A stretch of DNA of 64,000 nt from Streptomyces aurantiacus (GTDB lineage: Bacteria; Actinomycetota; Actinomycetes; Streptomycetales; Streptomycetaceae): assembly GCF_027107535.1 (NCBI RefSeq), contig NZ_CP114283.1, forward strand, positions 5,208,001 to 5,272,000, in the 5' to 3' direction. Below, piece after piece: positions 36,680 through 45,284 of the stretch (its first letter is position 1; the number at the start of each line of letters is the position of its first letter). The notes under the pieces are model-generated. The model saw only the letters and a program-made list of their open reading frames with translations. It had not been told where the DNA came from and did no database searches. The position numbers and the translations under genes were made by a program.

Positions 36680-37130
36680 TCAGGCTGTCGGTTTCGGCAC
36701 GGCGCAGGCGTCGGCGATAGCCCGCGTGTCCCAGTAGAACGCACGGACCTCGGTGATCCGACCGTTCTTGACCGTGATCGCTTGCAGAATCGGGAAGCTG
36801 AGTTCACGGCCGGTCGCGCGAGCGCGAGCACGGACCTGTGTGAGCACGACTGCAGTCTCACCGGTGGCAAGGAACTCCTGCTCCACCATGTCGAACGACT
36901 CCCACACCTCTCCCATCATGAGGAAGAACTGCGTCATGCCCTTGTGCTCACGCCAAATGCCTCCATAGGGCAGAGCATCTGCTTGATGCAGTTCGACATC
37001 CGGCGCAAAGAAGGGAGCGAGCAGGTCGAACGAAGCCTCGCCAGGGCCTCCCGCCGCCAGGTACTCCGCCTCAGCCGCGTACATGGCGGTGAGAACTGTT
37101 GCTGACTCCGTAGTGGATGACATCGTCATG
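36680..37130 (-). CDS. SnoaL-like/NTF2-fold protein
   Basis: 149 residues from the ATG at 37128-37130. LTAMYAAEAEYLAAGG, LLAPFFAPDVELHQADALPY, GMTQFFLMMGEVWESFDM and ITVKNGRITEVRAFYWD follow the cone-shaped NTF2-like fold of SnoaL-type polyketide cyclases and related small isomerases. The WDT near the end is common in the SnoaL_2 group. Without pathway neighbours the reaction cannot be assigned. It is intact between an IS5 remnant and a TetR gene. Confidence 0.7.
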
Positions 37131-37242
37131 CCGCCAGCATGAGCACCACAGCAGGACCTTGCTGGCGGCAATCAGACATCGTTGTGCCGCGCGGTCGGCA
37201 CTTCCGCAACACGCCCGACCACGCGGCAGGCGCCGCTTCGTA

Positions 37243-37923
37243 TCAGGCTCTGGAGGGCCGCTGTCCCTGGGAGCCGTCGGCCGCGAGCGGAAGACTGCGC
37301 AGCGACAGTGCGCTCGGCGCCGGCAGCGCTCCGTGGGCCGCCTCGGCGCGGAACGACTGGAGCAAGTACGCCACCAGACGCCGGGACGCCGCACGGTCAC
37401 CCGGCAGTGCGGTGACCAGACCGCAGTGGGACAACAGGGCCACGGCAAAGTCGGAGGGGTGGAAGTCGGCCCGCAGCGCGCCCGCCGCCTGAGCCCTGCG
37501 GACCAGGGTCATGAAGTCCCGCTCGGCCTGTTCCCGTACCCGCGCGTGTTCTCGCGTGCTGTCCGGAAAGGCCGCGACGAACGCGGCCGGGAAGCCCCGT
37601 TCCTCCCGTTGCAGTTCGCAGACCGTCTCGACCAGCCGCTGAAAGCCGTGCCATGGATCGGGGTCGGCCAGCGCCTCGGTGAGCGCCCGAGCACAGGTGT
37701 CCATCTGCTGCGCGAACGCGGCCCGCACCAGGGCGTCCCGCGTCGGGAAACGCCGGTACAGCGTCGCCACGCCGACCCCCGCCCGTCGGGCCACGGTCGC
37801 CATGGGCGCGTCGATGCCGTGCTCGGCGAAGACCACGCGGGCAGCCGAGAGGATGCGCCGCCGGTTGCGCTGGGCGTCCGCCCGCAGACTGTCCTGCCCC
37901 GCGATCCGAGAGGATTCCCCCAC
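37243..37923 (-). CDS. TetR-family transcriptional regulator
   Basis: The protein has 226 residues. HTH region: RILSAARVVFAEHGIDAPMA then RAGVGVATLYRRFPTRDALV (about residues 23-66). The ligand domain includes FMTLVRRAQAAGALRADFHP and LLSHCGLVTALPGD, as in regulators placed next to oxidoreductase genes. It is divergent from the quinone oxidoreductase gene at 38032, with a 16-bp palindrome between them, so it probably represses both itself and that gene. Confidence 0.88.
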   Translation of the reverse strand: MGESSRIAGQDSLRADAQRNRRRILSAARVVFAEHGIDAPMATVARRAGVGVATLYRRFPTRDALVRAAFAQQMDTCARALTEALADPDPWHGFQRLVETVCELQREERGFPAAFVAAFPDSTREHARVREQAERDFMTLVRRAQAAGALRADFHPSDFAVALLSHCGLVTALPGDRAASRRLVAYLLQSFRAEAAHGALPAPSALSLRSLPLAADGSQGQRPSRA

Positions 37924-37947
37924 CGCTGTCTCTCACCTCCGGTCAAG

Positions 37948-37963
37948 TGGACGATCTCGTCCA
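37948..37963. promoter_or_regulatory. Candidate TetR operator
   Basis: TGGACGA TC TCGTCCA: two perfect 7-bp arms around 2 bases, extendable to AAGTGGACGA/TCGTCCAGTT with one mismatch. It lies in the 108-base divergent region, 25 bases upstream of the TetR start. Confidence 0.7.
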
Positions 37964-38031
37964 GTTGCCAGCCTACGCTCAGCGCCACGATCCCCCGCAC
38001 GGCCACTGGTGGCGAAGGTGAGAACGCAACA

Positions 38032-38997
38032 ATGGACGACCGCACGATGAAAGCCGTACTGTTCGACCGCTTCGGCGGCCCCGAGGTGCTGTATGTGGGC
38101 CGGGTGCCACGTCCCGGACCGGCACCCGGCGAAGTCCTCGTGCGCGTGCGCGCGTTCAGCGTGAACGGCGGCGAACTGGCGGCCCGTTCCGGTCGGGCCC
38201 GCCTCCTCACCGGCCGGAGGTTCCCGCAGCGCATCGGGCTGGACTTCACTGGCGAGATCGCCGCACTCGGCACCGGCGCGACCGGCGTAGCGGTCGGCGA
38301 CCAGGTGTGGGGTGTCCTGGGCCGCAGCTCCGGATTCGGCAGCGCTGCCGAGTACGTGACGGTACGGCCCGAGCGGCTCGGCCGGGTCCCGGACGGGCTG
38401 GACCTCGTGGCCGCCGCCGCGCTGCCGGTGGCCACCACGGCCGTCACTGCCCTCCGCGACAAGGCCGCACTGCGCCCCGGCGAACGGCTGCTCGTACGGG
38501 GCGCGGCGGGCGGCGTCGGCAACGCCGCCGTCCAGCTCGGACAGGCGTACGGCGCCGAGGTCACGGCCCTGGCCCGCGCTGCCAACCTCGACTTCGTCCG
38601 TACGCTCGGTGCCCACCACGCCGTCGACCACCGGACCGTGTCCCCTGCGGAACTGGGACTGTTCGACGTGGTCCTCGACACGGCGGGCACCGACCTGCGT
38701 ACCGTACGGCGGATGCTGAAGCCCGGCGGACGCATGGTCACCATCGCCTTCGACCTGACGCGGCCCGCCGCCTCGCTGGGCTACATCGCGGCCAGCGCCG
38801 TCCACGGACGCGGCCGGGTGCGCTTCTTCAGCGGCAACCCCGAACGTGCGCTCTTCGACGACCTCGCCCGCCAGGTGACGGAGGGGAAGCTGCGGTCGGC
38901 GGTGGACACGGTCTTCCCGCTGGAAGAGACAGCGGCGGCACACCGGGCGCTGGAGGCTGGCGGGGTGCAGGGCAAGTACGTGGTCAGGGTCGACTAG
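38032..38997 (+). CDS. Quinone oxidoreductase-like MDR dehydrogenase
   Basis: The protein has 321 residues. MDR fold: the N-terminal GroES-like domain (KAVLFDRFGGPEVLYVGRVP, GLDFTGEIAALG), then the NADPH-binding LVRGAAGGVGNAAVQLGQAY (AxxGGVG). No structural or catalytic zinc Cys cluster, so it is zinc-independent, reducing quinones or enones. The last codons are VVRVD TAG; the TAG uses the TA duplicated by IS630 element C, which inserted exactly at the stop codon without altering the protein. It is likely controlled by the divergent TetR. Confidence 0.88.
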   Translation: MDDRTMKAVLFDRFGGPEVLYVGRVPRPGPAPGEVLVRVRAFSVNGGELAARSGRARLLTGRRFPQRIGLDFTGEIAALGTGATGVAVGDQVWGVLGRSSGFGSAAEYVTVRPERLGRVPDGLDLVAAAALPVATTAVTALRDKAALRPGERLLVRGAAGGVGNAAVQLGQAYGAEVTALARAANLDFVRTLGAHHAVDHRTVSPAELGLFDVVLDTAGTDLRTVRRMLKPGGRMVTIAFDLTRPAASLGYIAASAVHGRGRVRFFSGNPERALFDDLARQVTEGKLRSAVDTVFPLEETAAAHRALEAGGVQGKYVVRVD

Positions 38998-40150
38998 TGT
39001 CCTGCGCCAGTAGTTGATCGTTAGTTGGTGTGTGACTTCTACTGCTGGTGCGTCAGTTCCTCGTCGGGGCCCCAAGTTGGAGCCGTTGCTGCTGTCCGCG
39101 GAGGAGCGGGCGGAGCTGGAGCGGTGGACGCGTCGGGCGACATCGGCCCAGGCCCTGGCCCTGCGAGCGCGGATTGTCCTGGCGTGTGCGGGGCCGGAAG
39201 TACCGCCGATCGTCGTGGTCGCCCGGGAGCTTCGGGTGGCCGCGGACACGGTCCGCAAGTGGCGGCGGCGCTTTCTCGCCGAGCGGCTGGACGGGCTGGT
39301 CGACGAGCCCAGGCCGGGCCGGCCGCCCACCATCAGCGTCGATCAGGTGGAGGCGGTGGTGGTCACCACGCTGGAACAGCTGCCGAAGAACGCCACCCAC
39401 TGGTCCAGGAAATCGATGGCCCAGCACAGCGGCCTGTCGAAGTCGACCGTGGGCCGGATCTGGCGGCAGTTCCAGCTCAGGCCGCATCTGGCGGACACCT
39501 TCAAGCTGTCGACGGACCCGCTGTTCGTGGAGAAGGTCTACGACGTCGTGGGCCTGTACTTCAACCCTCCTGAGGGTGCGGTGGTGCTCTCGGTGGACGA
39601 GAAGTCGCAGATCCAGGCCCTGGACCGGTCCCAGCCGGTGCTGCCGATAATGCCGGGCATGCCCGAGCGGCGCACCCACGACTACGTCCGCAACGGCCTG
39701 ACCACCTTGTTCGCCGCGTTCGACGTCGCCACGGGTGAGGTCATCACTGCCCTGCACCGCCGGCACCGGGCCGCGGAGTTCAAGAAGTTCCTGATCCGGA
39801 TCGACAAAGAGGTGCCCGCACACCTGCAGGTCCATCTGATCGTGGACAACTACGGCACCCACAAGACCCCTGCGATCAAAGCCTGGCTGGCCAAACACCC
39901 GCGGTTCGAGCTGCACTTCACCCCGACCGGCTCCTCCTGGATCAACCAGGTCGAGCGGTGGTTCGGCTACCTGGCCCACCAGATGATCCGCCGCGGCGCA
40001 CACAAGAACATCCAGGCCCTGGAAGCCGACATCCGGGCCTGGGTCAAGGACTGGAACGAAGACCCCAAGCCGTTCATCTGGACCAAGACAGCCGAAGAGA
40101 TCCTCGACTCCCTCGCCCGCTTCTGCCGACGGATCTCTGGCGCAGGACAC
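38997..40150 (+). mobile_element. IS630-type insertion sequence C
   Basis: 1154 bp, flanked by TA at 38995-38996 and 40151-40152. Ends are GTGTCCTGCGCCAG at the left and its complement CTGGCGCAGGACAC at the right. It inserted at the stop codon of the upstream oxidoreductase gene. The transposase frame is intact. Confidence 0.9.
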
Positions 40151-40153
40151 TAG
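39032..40153 (+). CDS. IS630-family transposase (element C)
   Basis: About 373 residues. N-terminal HTH: IVVVARELRVAADTVRKWRR. The DDE_3 domain has VVLSVDEKSQIQALDRSQ (Asp), LIVDNYGTHKTPAIKAWL (Asp) and SSWINQVERWFGYLAHQM (Glu). It is a single uninterrupted frame, unlike element B. The frame extends to the very end of the inverted repeat (SGAGH), and its TAG stop is supplied by the TA target duplication plus the next base. The start is uncertain: GTG at 39032 or a TTG at 39014. Confidence 0.85.
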   Translation: MTSTAGASVPRRGPKLEPLLLSAEERAELERWTRRATSAQALALRARIVLACAGPEVPPIVVVARELRVAADTVRKWRRRFLAERLDGLVDEPRPGRPPTISVDQVEAVVVTTLEQLPKNATHWSRKSMAQHSGLSKSTVGRIWRQFQLRPHLADTFKLSTDPLFVEKVYDVVGLYFNPPEGAVVLSVDEKSQIQALDRSQPVLPIMPGMPERRTHDYVRNGLTTLFAAFDVATGEVITALHRRHRAAEFKKFLIRIDKEVPAHLQVHLIVDNYGTHKTPAIKAWLAKHPRFELHFTPTGSSWINQVERWFGYLAHQMIRRGAHKNIQALEADIRAWVKDWNEDPKPFIWTKTAEEILDSLARFCRRISGAGH

Positions 40154-40174
40154 GGTTTGCTGGGCAGGTGCTGG

Positions 40175-40938
40175 TCACAACCACTTGTTGAGGACTGCGA
40201 TCAGCACGGTGGCCTCGTAGCGGACGGCGAGCTTGTCGTATCTCGTGGCCAGGGCCCGGTGGCGCTTGAGGCGGTTGATCCCGCACTCGACGGCATGCCG
40301 CTCGCGGTAGTCGGTTTTGTCGAACTTCGGCGGCGACCGCCTCGGGCACCGAGCTTCTGGCGGTTGCGGACGCGGTCGGTGGGGACCGGGATGGTCGCCT
40401 TGATCCCGCTTCTGCGCAGGTAGGCCCGGTTGCGACGGGAGTCGTACGCCTTGTCGGCCCGCACCCGGTCCGGCCGCCTGCGGCCTGCCCGGACCAAGGC
40501 GAGGCACCCGGATGGCTTCCAGGACCGGCTCGAATGCGGCGAGTCGCCCCGCTGACCGGCTGTGATCACGACGCTCAGCGGCTTCTGCCCCTGCTCGACG
40601 GCAAGGTGGATCTTGATGGTCAGGCCGCCTCGGGAACGTCCGAGACCGTGGTCGGCCGGCTCGACGGCAATGCCGCCGGACGGCTCCTTTTGCAGATAGT
40701 GACGATCCTGACCCAGGTGCCATCGCGCTGCCAGCGCCGGAACAGGTCGTAGGCCCGATGCCAGGGCCCGTAGCGTTGGGGCACATCACGCCAGGGAGCA
40801 CCCGGTATGGGTCCGCCGCCGGATGCCGTCCATCAGCAGCCGTCGCGTCCACACCGGCGGACGGCCCGGCTTGATGCCCTGCGGCAAGAACGGCTCAAGC
40901 CGGGCCCACTGTCCATTCGTCAGATCACCACGCCCCAA
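40175..40938 (-). pseudogene. IS5-family transposase (copy 3), inactivated
   Basis: On the minus strand the C-terminal half is well preserved (SYDS-type [36 protein letters not shown], stop at 40175-40177). The N-terminal half needs several shifts, and the segment carrying the first catalytic Asp and the A/G slip site is deleted (about 40690-40700). It is closest to copy 2. It forms the last transposon remnant before the intact catabolic region. Confidence 0.75.
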
Positions 40939-41208
40939 GCTTGATTCTGTCGGGGACCTGGAGTTTCACGGTGCGGCAGCTTGATCAACGGGCATGCTCG
41001 GGTGGTTCCGTTGACAGACGCAGTTGTCGAGGTGCCCGTCCGCGGCGATGCAAAAGCCGGCAAGCTGAACGGCATCACACTGACCTGGCCTCACCGCCGA
41101 CTGCCGTGCAGGGGCGGGGGCCAGCGCGGTGGCTGAGTAGGTTCGCTCCGTTTCCGGCCCCGCCGCATCGAACCGGGCGGGCTACGGCCGAGCCGCGCGG
41201 CATCAGCA
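40939..41208. other. Boundary region, no gene recognised
   Basis: 270 bases between the IS5 remnant and the stop of the cupin gene, the end of the minus-strand catabolic unit. No frame with support. Confidence 0.4.
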
Positions 41209-41562
41209 TCACGTCACGATCACGTAGACCTTGCGCACGGTTTCAATGGTCTTCCAGACACCGACGAAGCCCGGCTTCATGACAAAGCTGTCGCCTGCCT
41301 TGTAGACCGCCGGTTCGCCGCCTTCCGGCGTGAGTTCCACGATGCCGGAGAGGATGTGGCAGAACTCGAAGGTCTCGCCCTTGATCGAGCGCGTCTCGCC
41401 GGGCGTCGCTTCCCAGACGCCCGTACGGATCGTCTCCCCGCGGGCGACGTCCTGGGCCCAGGTCTTGAAGGCGGGGTTGCCGGAGATCAGGCGTTCCGGG
41501 AGCGGGGCGGACTCGTCCGGAGCGGAGGAGGGACGGGTGTCGATGGTCTTCAGAAGGGACAT
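41209..41562 (-). CDS. Small cupin-domain protein (DUF861 type)
   Basis: 117 residues from the ATG at 41560-41562 (MSLLKTIDTRPSSAPDE). The single cupin barrel is visible as GVWEATPGETRSIKGETFEF, CHILSGIVELTPEGGEP and AGDSFVMKPGFVGVWKTIET; this pattern matches the DUF861 (ureidoglycine aminohydrolase-like) cupins that often accompany FAD amine oxidases. The metal-ligand His residues of larger cupins are mostly replaced (E/C), so it may be a binding or sensing protein. It is the last gene of the left-hand unit, 108 bases after aspA. Confidence 0.8.
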   Translation of the reverse strand: MSLLKTIDTRPSSAPDESAPLPERLISGNPAFKTWAQDVARGETIRTGVWEATPGETRSIKGETFEFCHILSGIVELTPEGGEPAVYKAGDSFVMKPGFVGVWKTIETVRKVYVIVT

Positions 41563-41669
41563 GCCATTTCCGTTCTTGAGCTTGGGAGGTTGGTAGCCGC
41601 GGCGCCGGTCACGGATCACCACCCCGACGAAACCGCCTGTTTGCCCGCCGGGCCGGTACGCCGGGCATG

Positions 41670-43079
41670 TCAGGTCAGGGCACTGCTCCGGCCGGCCACG
41701 ACCTCGGGGCGCAGCAGGTCGGCGAGGGTCTCGGCCGGCAACAGGCCCTTCTCCAGGACGAGTTCGGCGACGCCCCGGCCGCTGGCGAGGGCCTCTTTGG
41801 CGATGTCGGTGGCCGCGGTGTAGCCGATGTGCGGGTTGAGGGCGGTGACCAGGCCGATGGAGTTCTCCACCCTCGCGCGCAGCGCCTCGGTGTTGGCGGT
41901 GATGCCGTCCACGCAGCGTTCGGCGAGGGTGAGGCAGGCGGCGCGCAGGTGGGTGATGGACTCCGACAGGGAGTGCAGGATGACCGGCTCGAAGGCGTTG
42001 AGCTGGAGCTGTCCGGCCTCGGCGGCCATGGTGATGGTGACATCGTTACCGATGACCTCGAAGGCGACCTGGTTGACGACCTCGGGGATCACCGGGTTGA
42101 CCTTGCCGGGCATGATGGACGAACCGGCCTGCACCGGTGGCAGGTTGATCTCGCCGAGGCCCGCGCGCGGCCCGGAGGACAGCAGGCGCAGGTCGTTGCA
42201 GCTCTTGGAGAGCTTGACGGCGACCCGCTTCAGCACGCCGGACATCTGCACGAACGCGCCGCAGTCCTGGGTGGCCTCGACCAGGTTCGCGGCCGTGACC
42301 AGCGGCAGTCCGGTGATCTCGGAGAGGTGGCGGCGGGCCGACTCGGCATATCCGGCGGGCGCGTTGAGCCCGGTGCCGATCGCCGTGGCACCCAGGTTGA
42401 TCTCATGGATCAGCTCGACTGCCTCGGCAAGACGGTGGCGGTCCTCGTCAATCATGACGGCGTATGCGGAGAACTCCTGGCCGAGCGTCATCGGAACCGC
42501 GTCCTGCAACTGTGTACGGCCCATCTTCAGGACCTCGCGGAACTCGACGGCCTTACCGGCGAAGGAATCCTGCAGTCTGGCCATCGCCTTGAGCAGCCCG
42601 TGCACCGCGAAGACCGTCGCGACCTTGACGGCGGTCGGGTAGACGTCGTTGGTGGACTGGCCGAGGTTGACGTCCTCGTTGGGGTGCACGTACTGGTACT
42701 GGCCCTTTTCGTGGCCCAGCAGCTCCAGCGCCCTGTTGGCGACGACCTCGTTGGCGTTCATGTTCGTCGAGGTGCCGGCTCCGCCCTGGATGACGTCGAC
42801 GACGAACTGGTCGTGCAGCTTACCCTCGCGTATCTCCCGGCAGGCTTCGACGATCGCGGCGGCCTTCCTCGGCTCCAGCAGGCCGAGCTCCTCGTTGGCG
42901 AGGGCGGCGGCCTCCTTGACCGCGGCGAGCGCGTCGATCAGGTGCGGGTAGGCGGAGATGGTCATGCCCGAGATGGGGAAGTTCTCCGTGGCGCGCAGCG
43001 TGTGAACACCCCAGTACGCGTCCACGGGAACGTCCCGGTCGCCGAGCAGATCGTGTTCACTGCGGGTGACAGCGGTCAT
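41670..43079 (-). CDS. aspA: Aspartate ammonia-lyase
   Basis: 469 residues, the family length, from the ATG at 43077-43079. The fumarase/aspartase signature [20 protein letters not shown] is complete. Also [20 protein letters not shown] and [19 protein letters not shown], the substrate-binding blocks, and [19 protein letters not shown]. It reversibly deaminates L-aspartate to fumarate plus ammonia in the cytosol. In this cluster it would feed carbon from an aspartate-yielding pathway into the TCA cycle. A 10-bp GC hairpin lies 78 bases upstream, between it and the FAD oxidase gene. Confidence 0.93.
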   Translation of the reverse strand: MTAVTRSEHDLLGDRDVPVDAYWGVHTLRATENFPISGMTISAYPHLIDALAAVKEAAALANEELGLLEPRKAAAIVEACREIREGKLHDQFVVDVIQGGAGTSTNMNANEVVANRALELLGHEKGQYQYVHPNEDVNLGQSTNDVYPTAVKVATVFAVHGLLKAMARLQDSFAGKAVEFREVLKMGRTQLQDAVPMTLGQEFSAYAVMIDEDRHRLAEAVELIHEINLGATAIGTGLNAPAGYAESARRHLSEITGLPLVTAANLVEATQDCGAFVQMSGVLKRVAVKLSKSCNDLRLLSSGPRAGLGEINLPPVQAGSSIMPGKVNPVIPEVVNQVAFEVIGNDVTITMAAEAGQLQLNAFEPVILHSLSESITHLRAACLTLAERCVDGITANTEALRARVENSIGLVTALNPHIGYTAATDIAKEALASGRGVAELVLEKGLLPAETLADLLRPEVVAGRSSALT

Positions 43080-43156
43080 TCCGGAGCGGTCCCTTTCTCG
43101 ATGCGGTTCAGGCGTGGACGTGAGTGGGTGCGGCAACAGGCCGCGAGACCGGAAGG

Positions 43157-43199
43157 CCGCGGGGACGTCCCAGGACCCGTGCTGGGGAGGTCCCCGCGG
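43157..43199. terminator. GC-rich hairpin between FAD oxidase and aspA genes
   Basis: CCGCGGGGAC (43157-43166) and GTCCCCGCGG (43190-43199) are perfect complements, with further partial pairing inside. There is no T-run. It could attenuate read-through into aspA or be an internal RNA-processing or stability hairpin. Confidence 0.45.
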
Positions 43200-43233
43200 T
43201 TTCGACGCCGTCGGCATCGGTATCGCCATCGGC

Positions 43234-44517
43234 TCAGAGCAGCTTGTCCTTGGCCTTGTAGTAGGCGCCGCCGAACGGCAGGAACCAGGGGGTGCCGTTG
43301 TAGAAGGGGACGGGCACCTTCGGGAACCCGAAGCCGCGCAGGGGGTTGGCGTCCGGCTTGCCGTCCATCATCTCGGCCACGGCCCGGCCCATGTACGTGG
43401 CCATCTGGACGCCGTGGCCGCAGTAACCCATGGAGTAGTACAGGCCGTCGACGTCGCCCGCGTGCGGAACGCGGTCCCAGGAGAAACTAACCATGCCGCC
43501 CCAGACGTAGTCGATCCGCGTCCCGGCCAGCTGCGGGAAGATCTCCGTCATCTCCCGCTTGAGGATGTCACCGCTCTTGACGTCGGAGGCCGGGTTGGAG
43601 GGAGCGAAGCGGGCGCGGCCGCCGAATGCGAGGCGGTTGTCCGGGGTGAGGCGGACGTAGTGGCCGACGTTCTTGTGGGCGACCAGCAGGCGGCCATTGG
43701 GGATGAGCTCCTTGGCGCGCGCCTCCCCCAGCGGCTCGGTGACGATGATGAAGCTGCCGACGTTGATCAGCCGCTTGCGGAACCACGGCATCGACTTGTC
43801 GGTGTAGGCGTCCGTCGCCGCCATGACCTGCTTGGCACGAATGGTGCCGTTCATGGTCTCCACCAGGAAGCCGCCGCCGGACAGGCGGGTGAGGCCGGTG
43901 GCGGCGTTGCGCTCGTGGATCTCGGCGCCGGCACCCTCGGCGGCGTGTGCCAGACCGCCGACGAACTTGCCCACATGCAGGCCCGCGCTGAGCGGGTCGA
44001 GCAGGGCACCGTGGTAGTAGTCCGTGCCGAGCTCGGCCCGCAGTTCGCTCTTGCTCAGGACGACCGTCTCGTGACCGAAGTTGTCGGCCAGGTCGCGCTG
44101 CTTGGCTCGCAGGCCGTCGAAGTGCCCGGGCTTACAGACCGCTCCCAGGCGCCCGGAGCGGTTGAAGTCGCAGTCGATGTTCTCGGTGCGGGTGAGCTCC
44201 TCGACGACGTCGACCGCCTCGCGGAAGGCGTCGTACAACTCACGGGCCCGCTCCTGCCCATAGCGCTTGCGCGCCTCGGCGGGGCTGATGGTGATGCCCT
44301 GGGTGCACATGCTGCCGTTGCGCCCGGAGGCGCCCGAGCCCACCTTGTCCTTCTCCACCAGGACGACCCGGGCGCCCTTGCGGGCGGCGTGATAGGCGGT
44401 GGACAGGCCGGTGAGACCGCCGCCGATCACCACCACGTCCGCCTCGTCGGGCAGGTCCTTTCCGGAACGGTCGGGGAAGGCGGGGGCTGTGTCCAGCCAG
44501 TAGGGGATCTGCTTCAT
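43234..44517 (-). CDS. FAD-dependent amine oxidase (PuuB/OrdL-like, DAO family)
   Basis: The protein has 427 residues. The dinucleotide-binding motif [20 protein letters not shown] is at residues ~26-45, followed by [17 protein letters not shown]; the GASGRNGG-type block is typical of gamma-glutamylputrescine oxidase and related DAO-family oxidases. C-terminal FAD contacts: [18 protein letters not shown]. It probably oxidises a C-N bond, giving an aldehyde plus amine or ammonia and H2O2. Soluble, no signal. The HAD gene upstream ends 46 bases before its start. Confidence 0.85.
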   Translation of the reverse strand: MKQIPYWLDTAPAFPDRSGKDLPDEADVVVIGGGLTGLSTAYHAARKGARVVLVEKDKVGSGASGRNGSMCTQGITISPAEARKRYGQERARELYDAFREAVDVVEELTRTENIDCDFNRSGRLGAVCKPGHFDGLRAKQRDLADNFGHETVVLSKSELRAELGTDYYHGALLDPLSAGLHVGKFVGGLAHAAEGAGAEIHERNAATGLTRLSGGGFLVETMNGTIRAKQVMAATDAYTDKSMPWFRKRLINVGSFIIVTEPLGEARAKELIPNGRLLVAHKNVGHYVRLTPDNRLAFGGRARFAPSNPASDVKSGDILKREMTEIFPQLAGTRIDYVWGGMVSFSWDRVPHAGDVDGLYYSMGYCGHGVQMATYMGRAVAEMMDGKPDANPLRGFGFPKVPVPFYNGTPWFLPFGGAYYKAKDKLL

Positions 44518-44563
44518 GGCGTGCGTCCTCTGTGTTCTCGGTCCGTTTCCGTTGCGACGTCGG

Positions 44564-45229
44564 TCAGCAGCCGAGCAGCTTCGGCAGGCCCGACAGGTCC
44601 CGCAGCTCGTCGTACGGCTGATAGTCGGCGCTGCCGGGGCGGCCGTAGCGGTTGATCCACACCCGGCGCTTCAGGCCGAGGTCGCGGGTCGGGATGTGGT
44701 CGTACTCCCAGCCCTGGGCGGTGTGGATGACCTGCGACGGTTCGACGCCCATGGTCTTGAAGGCGTACTCGAAGGTCTGGCGGTCCGGCTTGTAGGCGCC
44801 GGCCTGCTGGGCGGTGATGACGTGGTCGAACTCGACGCCGATGTTCTCCACGTTACGCGCGATCATGTTGTCGTCGGTGTTGGAGATGATGGCGATCTCG
44901 TACTTGGTCTTCAGTGCGCGCAGCGCGTCCGGGACCTCCGGGAAGGGACCGAAAGTGGGGACGGCCTCGACGAGGGCGTCACCGTCGGACTCGCGGTACT
45001 CCAGGCCGTGCAGGCGCATGGCGTTGCGCAGGCTGGAGTGCAGGATCTCGTGGTACGGGCGGTAGGTCTCCAGGACGGCCTGGAAGCGCATGACGCGGAA
45101 GTCGTCGAGGAACTCGTCGACGTCCAGGTTGTCCAGGTCCAGCCGGTCTTCGAGGACCTTCAGGGTCGTGGGGCCGAGCTCGAAGTTGATCAGGGTCGCA
45201 TAGGCGTCGAAGGTGACGATCTCTCGCAT
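44564..45229 (-). CDS. HAD-superfamily hydrolase (haloacid-dehalogenase-like)
   Basis: The protein has 221 residues. Motif I: VTFDAYATLINFE (nucleophile Asp; DxYGT-like, here DAYAT as in L-2-haloacid dehalogenases). Motif II: AIISNTDDNMI. Lys motif: AGAYKPDRQTFEYA. Motif III: AQGWEYDHIPTRDLGL. The Asp-x-Tyr pattern instead of DxD favours a dehalogenase-type rather than phosphatase-type fold. Its actual substrate here is unknown; similar genes sit beside amine-catabolic clusters. It lies between the aldo/keto reductase and the FAD oxidase genes. Confidence 0.85.
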   Translation of the reverse strand: MREIVTFDAYATLINFELGPTTLKVLEDRLDLDNLDVDEFLDDFRVMRFQAVLETYRPYHEILHSSLRNAMRLHGLEYRESDGDALVEAVPTFGPFPEVPDALRALKTKYEIAIISNTDDNMIARNVENIGVEFDHVITAQQAGAYKPDRQTFEYAFKTMGVEPSQVIHTAQGWEYDHIPTRDLGLKRRVWINRYGRPGSADYQPYDELRDLSGLPKLLGC

Positions 45230-45284
45230 GGTTTTCGCCTCAGTCTCGCGGGATTCCGGATTTTCCAGGGGTGAGGTGGGGGCT

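Noticed and set aside
43066..44655. 529-residue plus-strand frame opposite the FAD oxidase gene
   Set aside because: Shadow of the real minus-strand gene. No motif, no ribosome-binding site.
44564..45229. Calling the HAD protein a true haloacid dehalogenase
   Set aside because: The motif pattern fits the subfamily, but nothing in the cluster involves halogenated compounds. The general HAD call is safer.
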